A program made the translations under genes and the position numbers. Shown here piece by piece: positions 25,486 through 34,332 of a stretch of 64,000 nt of DNA (position 1 is its first letter; each line of letters begins with the position of its first letter). Source of the stretch: Myxococcales bacterium. Its GTDB lineage: Bacteria > Myxococcota_A > Polyangia > Palsa-1104 > JAEUJZ01. The notes beneath the pieces were generated by a model, which did not search any database, was not told where the DNA came from, and was given only the letters and a program-made list of their open reading frames with translations. The DNA lies in NCBI GenBank assembly GCA_016794505.1, contig JAEUJZ010000109.1:1-64000 (forward strand). Direction: 5' to 3'.

Positions 25486-25723
25486 GAGAGCCTCCGTGTG
25501 TCTGTGGAACGGCCAAGTCCGACGCGAGCACCGCGCCTGCCCGGCACCTCGAACCGTCGCGAGGCAGCACACAGTACGACAAGTCGCCCCCAGCCGGAGC
25601 CCGTCGTTTGCGCTTTTGTCAGGCCCCGGTCGCAGCAGATCGCAGATAGCCGCACGCCACAGAAACGCATACGCTGCCCGCCACATGCAGCGCCGATCCA
25701 CCCGACGCCCAAAGGAGACCCCC

Positions 25724-26800
25724 ATGCTCAATTCCTGCTCACGCCTGCAGTCCTGGTCGCGAACGTTTTTGGCCTGTGCTCTGTCCGTTTTCTGGAGCGC
25801 CTGTGGCGGGGTCGAACCCGACGGGCTTTTGGGTGGCGCAGAGCCCGACCCAACCGCAGACGAAGCCGCGCTGGGGCAGCGGCAGCAGGGCCTTACCCGC
25901 TGCGAGGCTGGGTTCATTCCGCCCGCGAAGTCCGGCTTTCGTCACTTCGGCAGTCGCGTGATCGCGCTGGGACCAGCCGGGCACTCGCTGCAGGATCTGG
26001 TCGTCGCGCCCGGCAGCAGCGTGCAGGTCGAGGGCAAGTTTGCGTACGGCACCATCTCGAAAGATCTGGAAGACGAGCAGGTTCAGCTCTTCTTGCACGA
26101 CTGCTCGGCGTGGCGCTCGCTGGGCACGGCGCTCACCGATCGCGACGGACGGGCGCGCATTCGCGTAACGGCGGCGACCAGCCCTGGCATCTATGCGCTG
26201 CGCATGGTCGTACGCGGCGATGCGACGCAGGCGACCGGCTTTCTGTTCGTGCCACCAGCCGGCGCGCAGCTTACCGTCTTTGACATCGATGGCACGCTGA
26301 CCACATCCGATATGGAGCTGGTCAAGGACGTCATCACCGACCTGTTCGAGCCGATCCTGCGCGGCACCTATACGCCCGTGCCGCATCCCTTTGCCCGCGA
26401 GCTAGTCGAAGAGCGCGTGCGCCTGGGCAGCCTGCCCGTGTTTCTGACGGGGCGGCCGTACTGGCTGAGCAAGATCAGCCGCGAGTGGCTCGCCGGTCAG
26501 CGCATGCCGCTCGGCCCGCTGCACACGACGGATCGCAACAGCGACGCGCTGCCTATGGGCGTCGCGGCGTACAAGGCCGCCTTCCTGGGCTCGCTGCGGG
26601 CGCAGGGCTTCGTCGTGCGCGGCGCGTATGGCAATGCCTCGACGGACATCACGGCGTACGAAGCCGCCGGCCTGCCCAAGTCCGAGACCTACATCATCGG
26701 GCACAATGGCGGAAAGTCCGGCACGCACGGGGCATGCGCCAGCGACCCAACGTGCAAGACCTGGGAAGAAGAAGTCCGCCGTCTGCGGGCGCTGCCCTAG
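25724..26800 (+). CDS. LNS2-domain (lipin/Ned1/Smp2-like) lipoprotein
   Basis: A 358-residue predicted lipoprotein (lipobox F-W-S-A-C, about residue 26; RBS AAAGGAGA). After an N-terminal beta-rich domain (about 60-180) comes an LNS2/HAD-type domain starting F-D-I-D-G-T-L-T-T-S-D, with V-F-L-T-G-R-P and G-N-A-S-T-D-I-T-A-Y following, as in lipins. Lipins dephosphorylate phosphatidate to diacylglycerol through the first Asp of D-x-D. Being lipid-anchored and exported, it might act on envelope phospholipid or another phosphomonoester. The C-terminus has two Cys near C-A-S-D-P-T-C. Substrate not proved. Confidence 0.85.
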   Translation: MLNSCSRLQSWSRTFLACALSVFWSACGGVEPDGLLGGAEPDPTADEAALGQRQQGLTRCEAGFIPPAKSGFRHFGSRVIALGPAGHSLQDLVVAPGSSVQVEGKFAYGTISKDLEDEQVQLFLHDCSAWRSLGTALTDRDGRARIRVTAATSPGIYALRMVVRGDATQATGFLFVPPAGAQLTVFDIDGTLTTSDMELVKDVITDLFEPILRGTYTPVPHPFARELVEERVRLGSLPVFLTGRPYWLSKISREWLAGQRMPLGPLHTTDRNSDALPMGVAAYKAAFLGSLRAQGFVVRGAYGNASTDITAYEAAGLPKSETYIIGHNGGKSGTHGACASDPTCKTWEEEVRRLRALP

Positions 26801-26962
26801 CAACGGCTCGGCGGTGTCCAGTCGGCAGTCGCCAAGCCAGAAACCGGGTCCGTACGAAGCTCTTTCAGGCCCGATCGCTGCGCGGTACCATGCGGATTCT
26901 ATTCATCTATCCAGCATCGCCCGCGCGCGACCGAGGCAGCGCGCATCGCCACGGAGAGTCAG

Positions 26963-27331
26963 GTGACGGACAGCCCCTTGGAAATACGCGAGGTACCCGG
27001 CAAAGGACGCGGCATCTTCGCCACGCAGCCGATCGAGAGCGGCGCGCTGATCGAGCGAACCGCGGTCTTGGCGATGCCCGAAAGCGAGCTTGAGCTGGTC
27101 CGACAGACCCAGCTCAGCGACTATCTGTTCGCCTGGCCACTTTCCGACGAGATCGGCGAAGCCGTGGTGATGGGTCGCCTGAGCCTGGCCAATCACGCGG
27201 ACGTGCCGAACACGGAATACCGACGCCACCTGGATCAGGGACTGATCGATTGGGTCGCGCTTCGCCCGATCGCGGCCGGGGAAGAGCTGACGATTCGCTA
27301 TGCCTGTCCGCTGTGGTTTCCCGCGGTCTAG
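26963..27331 (+). CDS. SET-domain protein
   Basis: A 122-residue protein that is essentially one SET domain: G-K-G-R-G-I-F-A-T near the start, L-A-N-H-A-D-V-P-N-T (the N-H motif of the S-adenosylmethionine pocket), and G-E-E-L-T-I-R-Y at the end. SET enzymes methylate lysines. The start is GTG after an acGGAG sequence. The post-SET cysteine cluster is absent. The gene is small but complete and reads alone; its substrate is unknown. It lies 162 bases after the LNS2 gene on the same strand. Confidence 0.85.
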   Translation: MTDSPLEIREVPGKGRGIFATQPIESGALIERTAVLAMPESELELVRQTQLSDYLFAWPLSDEIGEAVVMGRLSLANHADVPNTEYRRHLDQGLIDWVALRPIAAGEELTIRYACPLWFPAV

Positions 27332-27397
27332 GTTCGCACACAGGCCTCCGAGGGCTTCCCTGGCAAGCGCGTTATCTGCAACATACAAAGCGGACTA

Positions 27398-27443
27398 TTA
27401 ATTTATATAAATTTTAATTTATATATTTTATCCATTTTATCCA
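27398..27443. repeat. AT-rich repeats: TTAATTTATATA x2 and TTTTATCCA x2
   Basis: TTAATTTATATA occurs at 27398 and again at 27414. The perfect 14-bp palindrome AATTTATATAAATT lies at 27400-27413, and TTTTATCCA is tandemly duplicated at 27426-27443. This island is the only A/T-rich part of the gap between the SET gene and the glycosyltransferase gene. The surrounding bases up to 27586 show nothing else. Confidence 0.8.
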
Positions 27444-27586
27444 TTTCGCAGTGACTCCACCGACCCGCCGTCAGGCCGGAGAAGCGCGGGATGGGTGCTG
27501 CGCTCCAGGCTGGCTGTGCTATGCAGGCGCGTCTCGCAAACCCCCCACGTGCTCTGAGGAACCCATTGCCCACCGCATCCTCTTCC

Positions 27587-28723
27587 ATGTCGATTCAGGG
27601 ACCCGATCGCGCCCACGACCTGCGCTCGCGTCCGACGGCTCCATCCGCAGCGGACCTGCCCGTCGATGGAGTGCCGTACCTCTCGGTGGTGGCTCCGGCC
27701 TATAACGAAGAACAGGGCATCGAGTCGTTTGTCCTGACCGTCGATCAGCAGCTTCGCCAGCTGCTTTCTGCCCACGGCAAGACCTGGGAGATCGTCCTGG
27801 TCGACGACGGCAGCCGCGATCGCACGGTGGAAAAAATCGATGGCTTGGCGGCGCGCGGCCTGCCGGTGCGCGTCGTGCAGCTCTCGCGAAACTTTGGTCA
27901 TCAAATGGCGATCACCGCGGGCATCGACGCGGCGCAGGGCGATGTGCTGATCACGATGGATGCCGACCTGCAGCACCCGCCGCAGTACTTCGTGGCGATG
28001 CTCACGGCGATGGAACAGGGCGCCGATGTCGTGCTGATGCGCAAGCGCAGCAGCCACCAGCGCGAGTCGTATAAGACCGCGCTGGCTCGCGGCTTTTATG
28101 CGCTGATGGCGCGCATCTCAGACACGCCGACCGAGCCGGATGTCGGCGACTTTCGTCTGCTCACGCGCGAGGTCGCCGATGCCCTGCGAGGCTGTCGCGA
28201 GACCCACCGCTTTCTGCGCGGCCTGGTGGCTTGGGTCGGCTTTCGACAGGTGACGCTCGACTATGAAGTGGCGCCGCGCGTTGCCGGGACATCGAAGTAC
28301 AACCTGCGTCGGCTGTGGCGCTTGGCGTCGAGCGGGCTGTTTTCGCACAGCACGATGCCGCTCAAGTGGCCGCTTTTCTTGGGCCTGCCGCTGTTTGCCG
28401 GCGCTGCGCTGTATGTGCTTTGGGGGCTGTTCCAGTTCATCACGCTGCCGCAGGGCACACCGCGCGGCTGGCTGTCGGGCCTGGCCTTCCTGACGCTGTT
28501 TTCCGGCCTTTTGTTTATGGCCATCGGCATGCAGGGCGCGTATCTGGCCAAGCTGTTCGAGCACTCAAAAGGCCGGCCGCTTTACATCGTGCGGCGCTCG
28601 CTTCCGCAGCGTCGACAGGCGCGCGAAGAAGGCGCGGCAGAAGCGGCCCAAGAGTTTCTGCCGATGACTGTTTCACCGTCGGCAACAGCCAGTGAAGCCA
28701 GCGCGTGGAAGGCCGATTCCTAG
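27587..28723 (+). CDS. Glycosyltransferase family 2, DPM1/ArnC-like, membrane-bound
   Basis: A 378-residue protein. The catalytic domain (about 28-255) shows V-V-A-P-A-Y-N-E-E, V-D-D-G-S-R-D and the metal-binding M-D-A-D-L-Q-H-P-P. Q-L-S-R-N-F-G-H-Q and R-R-V-A-G-T-S-K-Y (seen as R-V-A-G-T-S-K-Y) are typical of polyprenyl-phosphate glycosyltransferases. Two C-terminal transmembrane helices (L-F-L-G-L-P-L-F-A-G and L-A-F-L-T-L-F-S-G-L) fit the family. It should transfer a sugar to undecaprenyl phosphate for lipid or glycan modification. The start is taken at M-S-I-Q-G-P; the frame is open about 96 bases further upstream. Confidence 0.88.
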   Translation: MSIQGPDRAHDLRSRPTAPSAADLPVDGVPYLSVVAPAYNEEQGIESFVLTVDQQLRQLLSAHGKTWEIVLVDDGSRDRTVEKIDGLAARGLPVRVVQLSRNFGHQMAITAGIDAAQGDVLITMDADLQHPPQYFVAMLTAMEQGADVVLMRKRSSHQRESYKTALARGFYALMARISDTPTEPDVGDFRLLTREVADALRGCRETHRFLRGLVAWVGFRQVTLDYEVAPRVAGTSKYNLRRLWRLASSGLFSHSTMPLKWPLFLGLPLFAGAALYVLWGLFQFITLPQGTPRGWLSGLAFLTLFSGLLFMAIGMQGAYLAKLFEHSKGRPLYIVRRSLPQRRQAREEGAAEAAQEFLPMTVSPSATASEASAWKADS

Positions 28724-28883
28724 GTTCACAGAGGCTCACAGAGCGGCAGGAACGCGGCCTGATGCGCGACCTCGCCCGCGCTCGATTCCGACCCGTCGGC
28801 ATCGCTTGGCCAGACAGGCGAGCATGCCCCCGAACATGAGCCGCGTGCGCTCTCTGGCAGCGCATCGGTGTACCCTCGTGGCT

Positions 28884-30956
28884 ATGTGGAATAAGCGAGT
28901 CGGCATGCCGCGGCACACGCTGCGGGCTTGGGTGCTCTTCGTCCTGGTGGACGATTCGGGGGCACTGGCTCGCGCCGACAGCGGGACAAGCCCGACAGAT
29001 CGGATTCCGCAGCGCTATCCAGCGCCCGCATGGATCGATGCGCGCCTGGCGCTGCGTCGCGATATCCCCACACCGCACTTCTTGCTGGCCTATCAGACGT
29101 CGCATGCCCGCATCCTGCGCGACGGAAAACCGTGGCTCAACGTGGCCGAGCACATGCCAGGAGCATCGGTGGTGCGCGCCGATCCGGTCGGCGATGACGC
29201 GGTGCTTTCGTTGTATGTCGGGGCAGACCGGCCGTATGCCGTGTACCGCTATCGTCCGGGCGGACCGCTTTTGCCTCTTTGCGACAGCCGCGTCGGGGCT
29301 GCCGTGCGCAAGGGCCGCTCGCTGCTGTTTGTGCGCGGATCCACCGTGCTAGAGCGCGATCTAGACGGGACGCACGAGCAGGTGCGGCAGCGCTTCTCGG
29401 CTCAAGACCTCGTCGAGCGCATCGATGTCTTTCAGGACTCGGCGCTGGTGCTTGTGAAGCGCCGCGATAACACCCGCGATGTCTTTGTCTTGGGGGCTGC
29501 CCAGCCGATCCTGCGGGACGTTGCATTTGGCTCGGCCACCGTCGACGGATGGGCGGTGAATCTGCGCGGCAAGAACTGGGTCGTGGGTGGCGATGGCAGG
29601 CTGCGAGCGCTGCCTATTGGAAGCCAGCAATCGGTCCTCGATGTCGCCCTGCCCCCGCTTTCGCAGGAGGCTCGTACTAGCAGCGCCGTGGTGGCTCTGT
29701 TGGCCGACGGCACGGCCTGGCGACGCACGCCCTGGGTGGTGGACGTCGAAGGCTACGAAGTCCACCGCGCGATGCGGGGCGAAGTGCTTGCCGCGCATCG
29801 CCTGCAGGTGGTGCGCAGCGTCGACGGCAGCAGCGCCGCCTGGCGCGAGTCCGAGTCCGATCCATGGCGCTTGCTCGACGGAACGGCCGCGCCCTGGGGA
29901 CCCAGCGCCATCACCGGCTCTGCGTTCTTGCTGGACGGCACCCACTTGATCGCGCAGCAGGTTGACAGCCTGCTGTGGTTTCGCCCTGGCGCGCAGACGG
30001 TGCTGGTGCCCAAAAGAGCCAGGGTGATGCGGCATTCCAGCGGCGCCGTGTGGTGGCAGACCACGGCTGGTCTGTGGACCCAGACGCGCCTGGATGCAGC
30101 GGGGGAACGGCCGGCCTCGGATGACCACACGCTGCATCACGCGGGGCGAACACTGCGCGTCTCGGCCGGTGAAGGTCTGTCGCTGGATGGCCGTCCCCTG
30201 CCCTTCCGCTTTCCCAACGATATGCAAGGCCATTTCGGCATCGTGGTCGACGGAGCGTACCCGATAGAAGGCACTTCGTATGTGCTCTTGGTCATCGGGC
30301 GGCAGTCGGCGCATGGCGGTCACTTCGTCTTCGATCGCGTCTTGGCCGTCGATCTGCGCGATGGCTCCGTCGGGCGCGTGGGACCACAGGGCGCGCTGCC
30401 CCTGGGCGTTGACACCCACGACAACTTTCGCCGCTTTCGTACGCTCGACGCCTCAGCGCGAGGGCTGTGGATGCGCGCGGGGCGGAACCTGTGGCTCGCT
30501 CCGCTGGACGGAAGCGCAGCGCGGCCCGTCGGTGTGCTCGACGCATCGGAAGGGTCCCTGGGACCTGCCACGGTCGCGCGCGATGGCCAGCGCATCGCCT
30601 TTGTGCAGGCTGGGCGGGTCGTCGTATGGGATGCACAGCGCACGGCAGAGGTTGCGCAGACGCCGCCTCTGCAGGCTCCTTCGTGGAAATGGGCCCCGCG
30701 TGGACATGCGCTGGCCATCGCCGGCCGTCATGGATCGTTCGCGCTGGGCGAAGACGGCGGTCTGCGGCGCTTGGGCTGTGCGGTCCGGGCCGGCGAATCG
30801 CAGTCACCGCTTCTCGACGTGCTGCCCGAGACCGCTTCAGCCCTGGTCTGTGTCGACGGACAGCTGGCGGTGTCGCAGCCTGGTCGCTGTGTCCGGCATG
30901 CCGAGCTTGGCTGCTATCAAGCGATCCCGATCGCCTGGGGCGAAACGCACCGCTAA
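28884..30956 (+). CDS. Large exported beta-propeller-like protein, unknown
   Basis: A 690-residue protein not recognised. Near the N-terminus a hydrophobic stretch (L-R-A-W-V-L-F-V-L-V) could be a weak signal; ATGs at 28884 and 28905 are both possible starts. Repeated short segments of the type D-G-x-x-L-P-L, V-D-L-R-D-G-S-V-G and L-W-L-A-P-L-D-G-S suggest a chain of propeller blades without canonical WD40 sequence. A C-terminal Cys-containing tail (R-R-L-G-C, L-V-C-V-D, Q-P-G-R-C, L-G-C-Y) suggests disulfides and export. It follows the glycosyltransferase gene by 160 bases. Could be a periplasmic sensor or structural protein. Confidence 0.65.
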   Translation: MWNKRVGMPRHTLRAWVLFVLVDDSGALARADSGTSPTDRIPQRYPAPAWIDARLALRRDIPTPHFLLAYQTSHARILRDGKPWLNVAEHMPGASVVRADPVGDDAVLSLYVGADRPYAVYRYRPGGPLLPLCDSRVGAAVRKGRSLLFVRGSTVLERDLDGTHEQVRQRFSAQDLVERIDVFQDSALVLVKRRDNTRDVFVLGAAQPILRDVAFGSATVDGWAVNLRGKNWVVGGDGRLRALPIGSQQSVLDVALPPLSQEARTSSAVVALLADGTAWRRTPWVVDVEGYEVHRAMRGEVLAAHRLQVVRSVDGSSAAWRESESDPWRLLDGTAAPWGPSAITGSAFLLDGTHLIAQQVDSLLWFRPGAQTVLVPKRARVMRHSSGAVWWQTTAGLWTQTRLDAAGERPASDDHTLHHAGRTLRVSAGEGLSLDGRPLPFRFPNDMQGHFGIVVDGAYPIEGTSYVLLVIGRQSAHGGHFVFDRVLAVDLRDGSVGRVGPQGALPLGVDTHDNFRRFRTLDASARGLWMRAGRNLWLAPLDGSAARPVGVLDASEGSLGPATVARDGQRIAFVQAGRVVVWDAQRTAEVAQTPPLQAPSWKWAPRGHALAIAGRHGSFALGEDGGLRRLGCAVRAGESQSPLLDVLPETASALVCVDGQLAVSQPGRCVRHAELGCYQAIPIAWGETHR

Positions 30957-31092
30957 GCGACCGCCTTCCTACCTGCGACAGGCCGCTCTTCGCCGCAAAA
31001 AAGCCACAATCCCCGCAGCTTGTCGACGCGGATCCACCCCCGCCCCACACCACTTACAATGACGACTGCCGACTCTGCGGCGGGGGCAGAAC

Positions 31093-32187
31093 ATGGTCCA
31101 CCAGCTTGTCGCCAAGATTAGGAAGCTGCTTCGCCACACTCCGTGGTTTGTCCAGCACCACATCTCTCCATGGCATCGCGAGGTCATCGATCTGCTGAAT
31201 CGCGCGGCCGCCGTGACCGATGTCTTCGATCTGCTCATGGCGCTTGAGGCGCTCGTCGCCGATCGCATCGGTGAACAGCTTGGCCAGTACAACATTCAGC
31301 AAGCCATCGTCGGACAGACCGATCGCTCACAGGAGATTCTTGAATACGCCTCGACCCTATACGAGGTGTATTTGCTGGCGGCCCAGCATGCCCGTCACCC
31401 GCGCTTTATCAACGCGGGCGGTCCCGATATGGCGACAGTGGCTACCAATATCCGCATTCAGGCCGGTCAGCCGAAAAAGACACGGCAGTTCTTGGAAACG
31501 GTGGACCGCTTTGTGATGCTAAGCTTGCAGTGCGCGACGCGTGCCGCCGTGGGTGCGCGGCTGGTCAATAAGCTTGCACTGACCAATGCCGATGTGGTCA
31601 TCCGCGTGGTCTGGAAAGAGACGCCCTCAAGCCTGCTGGCGTTCAACGGAGCCGGGCAGCCGTTCTGCCAAGCCGGAGCGGCCCCCATCCACCTGAATCC
31701 GTCGACGAAGCAGCGCGTCAAGCCGGTCGTAAAAGGGGGAGGCGCCGCCAGCGACATCGGTGCCCCGGTGTGGTTTGATGACGGCGTCACCAGCGCGGGC
31801 ATGCTGCAACATTTATCATTTAATAATCAAAGTGTCGACGAAGCACTGCGTAAGATATTAATCGGATCTTTATCATTTAACAGCAGTCGGTATCCATTTT
31901 ACACTCCACCACGCATTGAGCTACTGCATGAACTCATTCACGTTCTGCACAATGCCCGAGGCTCAAATCGTGTCAATATTCAAAATGTATTAAATCAAAA
32001 TGAGCAGCACGCCTGGCACAATGCGGAAGAATATTGGACAATCGCTGGTGGCAATATCACCGAAAATTCGTTCAATTCACTGATTGGCTTACCGGCCCGC
32101 TATGGCCATGGCGGCGTCACGCTGCGCGGCTTGGATCCCAATGCTCCAGAAGCGCAGGAAAGCCTGGCCACTCTCTCGGGCTTTTGA
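31093..32187 (+). CDS. Putative zinc metalloprotease with HExxH motif, effector-like
   Basis: A 364-residue protein. Residues about 1-235 are a GC-rich helical region of unknown fold; from about residue 236 the DNA becomes clearly AT-richer and encodes the catalytic domain with L-L-H-E-L-I-H-V-L-H, the zincin H-E-x-x-H motif, followed by a downstream N-E-Q-H-A-W-H-N-A-E-E-Y. The arrangement (helical front, small zincin near the C-terminus) recalls secreted effector or toxin proteases such as the NleD/M91 type, but this assignment is a guess. No signal peptide is visible. It lies just upstream of tRNA-Leu. The composition change within one reading frame suggests domain acquisition. Confidence 0.7.
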   Translation: MVHQLVAKIRKLLRHTPWFVQHHISPWHREVIDLLNRAAAVTDVFDLLMALEALVADRIGEQLGQYNIQQAIVGQTDRSQEILEYASTLYEVYLLAAQHARHPRFINAGGPDMATVATNIRIQAGQPKKTRQFLETVDRFVMLSLQCATRAAVGARLVNKLALTNADVVIRVVWKETPSSLLAFNGAGQPFCQAGAAPIHLNPSTKQRVKPVVKGGGAASDIGAPVWFDDGVTSAGMLQHLSFNNQSVDEALRKILIGSLSFNSSRYPFYTPPRIELLHELIHVLHNARGSNRVNIQNVLNQNEQHAWHNAEEYWTIAGGNITENSFNSLIGLPARYGHGGVTLRGLDPNAPEAQESLATLSGF

Positions 32188-32314
32188 CGCGGGCCGGCAC
32201 CGTCGCGCCAGCAGGGCCCGGCCCTTGCGACAGGTCGATGGGTACGATGGGCATAGCGCAGCCCAGCGTCACCCGGACAGAAGAGAGAAACCTCTAGGCT
32301 GCGCCGAAAAAAGC

Positions 32315-32344
32315 GTTGACACAAAGCAGAGATCCGCAGTACCT
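32315..32344 (+). promoter_or_regulatory. Promoter candidate for tRNA-Leu
   Basis: A perfect TTGACA (32315-32320) is followed after 18 bases by TACCTA, a weak -10 match, placing transcription start about ten bases before the tRNA. The -10 is poor, so only the -35 element is firm. Confidence 0.5.
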
Positions 32345-32362
32345 ACTGGTTCGCTTCACGGC

Positions 32363-32446
<84 letters not shown>

Positions 32447-32456
32447 CAGACGAGAT

Positions 32457-32490
32457 AAGCCCGGTTGGGATCCCCAGCCGGGCTTTTTTT
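32457..32490 (+). terminator. Strong intrinsic terminator after tRNA-Leu
   Basis: AGCCCGGTTGGG pairs with CCCAGCCGGGCT around a short loop (GATC-type centre), followed by a run of seven T. This textbook rho-independent terminator ends the tRNA transcript ten bases after the mature 3' end. Confidence 0.95.
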
Positions 32491-32586
32491 CTGCGCAGTG
32501 CGCTCGCGCGGACGTAGCGCGGATCCCGGCGTCGGCCACACGCGGGATTGTTTGACTTGCTGAGGGCGCGATCGTATAGGCAGCCC

Positions 32587-34329
32587 ATGTGGGCTTCGGG
32601 TGCATTGGGCTTGCGAAGTGCCCGGCTGTCCTTTCTGTGGGGGCTGTCGGCGCTCTTGTGGTTCGCTGCGGGCTGTGGGCCGCCGCCGCGGTTCTATGGG
32701 CTTTCGCTGCGCGTCAGCGGCGATCACAACGACTGGGGCGACGATGAGACCGCCCCGCTTCTGCACTGGGACAGCGCTACCCGTCTGTATCGCGGCGTCG
32801 TCGAGCTACCGGGGCGCAACCTGGCCCTGCAGCTTTCGGCTCCGCGTAACAACATCTGGATCGGCGCCGCGCAGTCCGACCAGGGCAGCGACCGCGCGCT
32901 CGATATGGCGCCTGCGACGCTTCCGACGTCCTCGTTCGATGCCAACGATGTGCGCCTTCTGCATCCGATCCATGTCGCAACGCCGCTCTCTGCCCGTTAT
33001 GAGCTGCAGTTCGAGCCACACTCGGGCCGGCTGCACGTCGATCTGGCCGTCGACGCCGAGCGCGATCAGTCGGCGGGGGCGGCGCTCTTGATTGCGGCCC
33101 TGCGCGGCTCGGATCAGCTGTCCGCAAGCGAGCAAGCGCAGCGCTTGGATGTCCTGCAAAAAGCCCTGCACGCGCAAGGCATCGAGACACCGCTAGTCAG
33201 TCGCATGAGCAGCCCGGAACGCGCGGCGACGTGGACCTTCATCGACTGGGATCCAGCGCCCGCGCGTACGGTCGCAGTGCTTGGAGACTGGAACCACTTC
33301 ACCGCCGTCAACGATCGCCTGCTGCCGACGCTGTCCGGGCGCCTGCGCCTGTGGGCCCTGACCATTCCGGCGACGCGATCCGAGTATCTGATCGCCCGCG
33401 ATGGCGTGCGGCGCGTGGATCCGCTGAACCTGGAAGTGGCGTGGAACGGCGGGTTCCTGCCGCCCAATCCCGCCAACTTGCTCGGCGGCAACATGGGCGA
33501 GCTACGCTCGGTGGCCTTGGCCCCCGGTGTGGTCGAGCCCGGCCCTCGTCTGCGTCGGCTGCCCCTGCCGGCAGGAACGCTGGCCGATCTAAGCATGGGC
33601 GAGGCCATGGTGCAGCTACCGGCCGGCTATACCCAGCGATCCATGGTGACGTTCCCGTCGGTGTACATCCACGACGGCAAAGATGCGCTGGTGCGTGGGC
33701 GCTATGACCGCCTGCTGTATGCCTTGGCCGATCAAGGCCAGGCTCCGCCGACGTTGGCCGTGTTCTTGCCCGCCCCTGACTCGACGATCGCGCGCTTGTC
33801 GCTGTACGCGCACTATCGCGATGCCAGCTTTCCAAGCGTCTCGCCGCGCGGAGCCGAATACGCCCAGTACATCCTGGATGTGGTGCTGCCCACCGTCGAA
33901 AAGAGCTATCGCGCAGGGACGCCGCGCACCATGCTGGGCATCGACATGGCGGGTCCGTTTTCGTATGAGCTGGCCTGGTCGGATCCCGCGCACCGCTTTA
34001 CGCGCGTCGTCAGCCAGTCGGGGCGCTTTGGCTGGGGCGAAGATCCGCAGAGCGGCGATCGGCCGTACGCCCGCACCTTGTCGATGGATCGCAGTCGCGA
34101 GATCGAGCGCGTCGCATTCGACTGGAGCGACGGCGATCTGTATCAAGTGCAGGTCCACGACAGCCTGCGTCCGCTGTTCGCAAGTCCGGCCTATACCGGG
34201 AAAGTGCAGTTCAACCGCCAGATTGATCCCGGCCAGGACTTTTGGGAGAGTCTGCGGCAGCGCGCTCTCGGCAGCTTACGCCACGTCCTTTCTGATATCG
34301 TCTCTCCGACGGGAAAAACGAGGCCCTAG
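32587..34329 (+). CDS. Esterase-family lipoprotein with lost catalytic residues (pseudo-esterase)
   Basis: A 580-residue lipoprotein (lipobox F-A-A-G-C-G). After an N-terminal extension comes a carbohydrate-binding-like E-set domain (V-A-V-L-G-D-W-N-H-F, about residues 218-290), then an enterochelin-esterase/IroE-type alpha/beta-hydrolase domain (about 320-580). The nucleophile elbow, normally G-x-S-x-G-G, reads G-I-D-M-A-G, so the serine is Asp; the terminal G-G-H-D-W region reads P-G-Q-D-F-W, so the histidine is Gln. Both changes argue against hydrolysis. The stop codon is followed after three bases by dapD, so it heads the dapD/dapE operon. Confidence 0.85.
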   Translation: MWASGALGLRSARLSFLWGLSALLWFAAGCGPPPRFYGLSLRVSGDHNDWGDDETAPLLHWDSATRLYRGVVELPGRNLALQLSAPRNNIWIGAAQSDQGSDRALDMAPATLPTSSFDANDVRLLHPIHVATPLSARYELQFEPHSGRLHVDLAVDAERDQSAGAALLIAALRGSDQLSASEQAQRLDVLQKALHAQGIETPLVSRMSSPERAATWTFIDWDPAPARTVAVLGDWNHFTAVNDRLLPTLSGRLRLWALTIPATRSEYLIARDGVRRVDPLNLEVAWNGGFLPPNPANLLGGNMGELRSVALAPGVVEPGPRLRRLPLPAGTLADLSMGEAMVQLPAGYTQRSMVTFPSVYIHDGKDALVRGRYDRLLYALADQGQAPPTLAVFLPAPDSTIARLSLYAHYRDASFPSVSPRGAEYAQYILDVVLPTVEKSYRAGTPRTMLGIDMAGPFSYELAWSDPAHRFTRVVSQSGRFGWGEDPQSGDRPYARTLSMDRSREIERVAFDWSDGDLYQVQVHDSLRPLFASPAYTGKVQFNRQIDPGQDFWESLRQRALGSLRHVLSDIVSPTGKTRP

Positions 34330-34332
34330 GCG

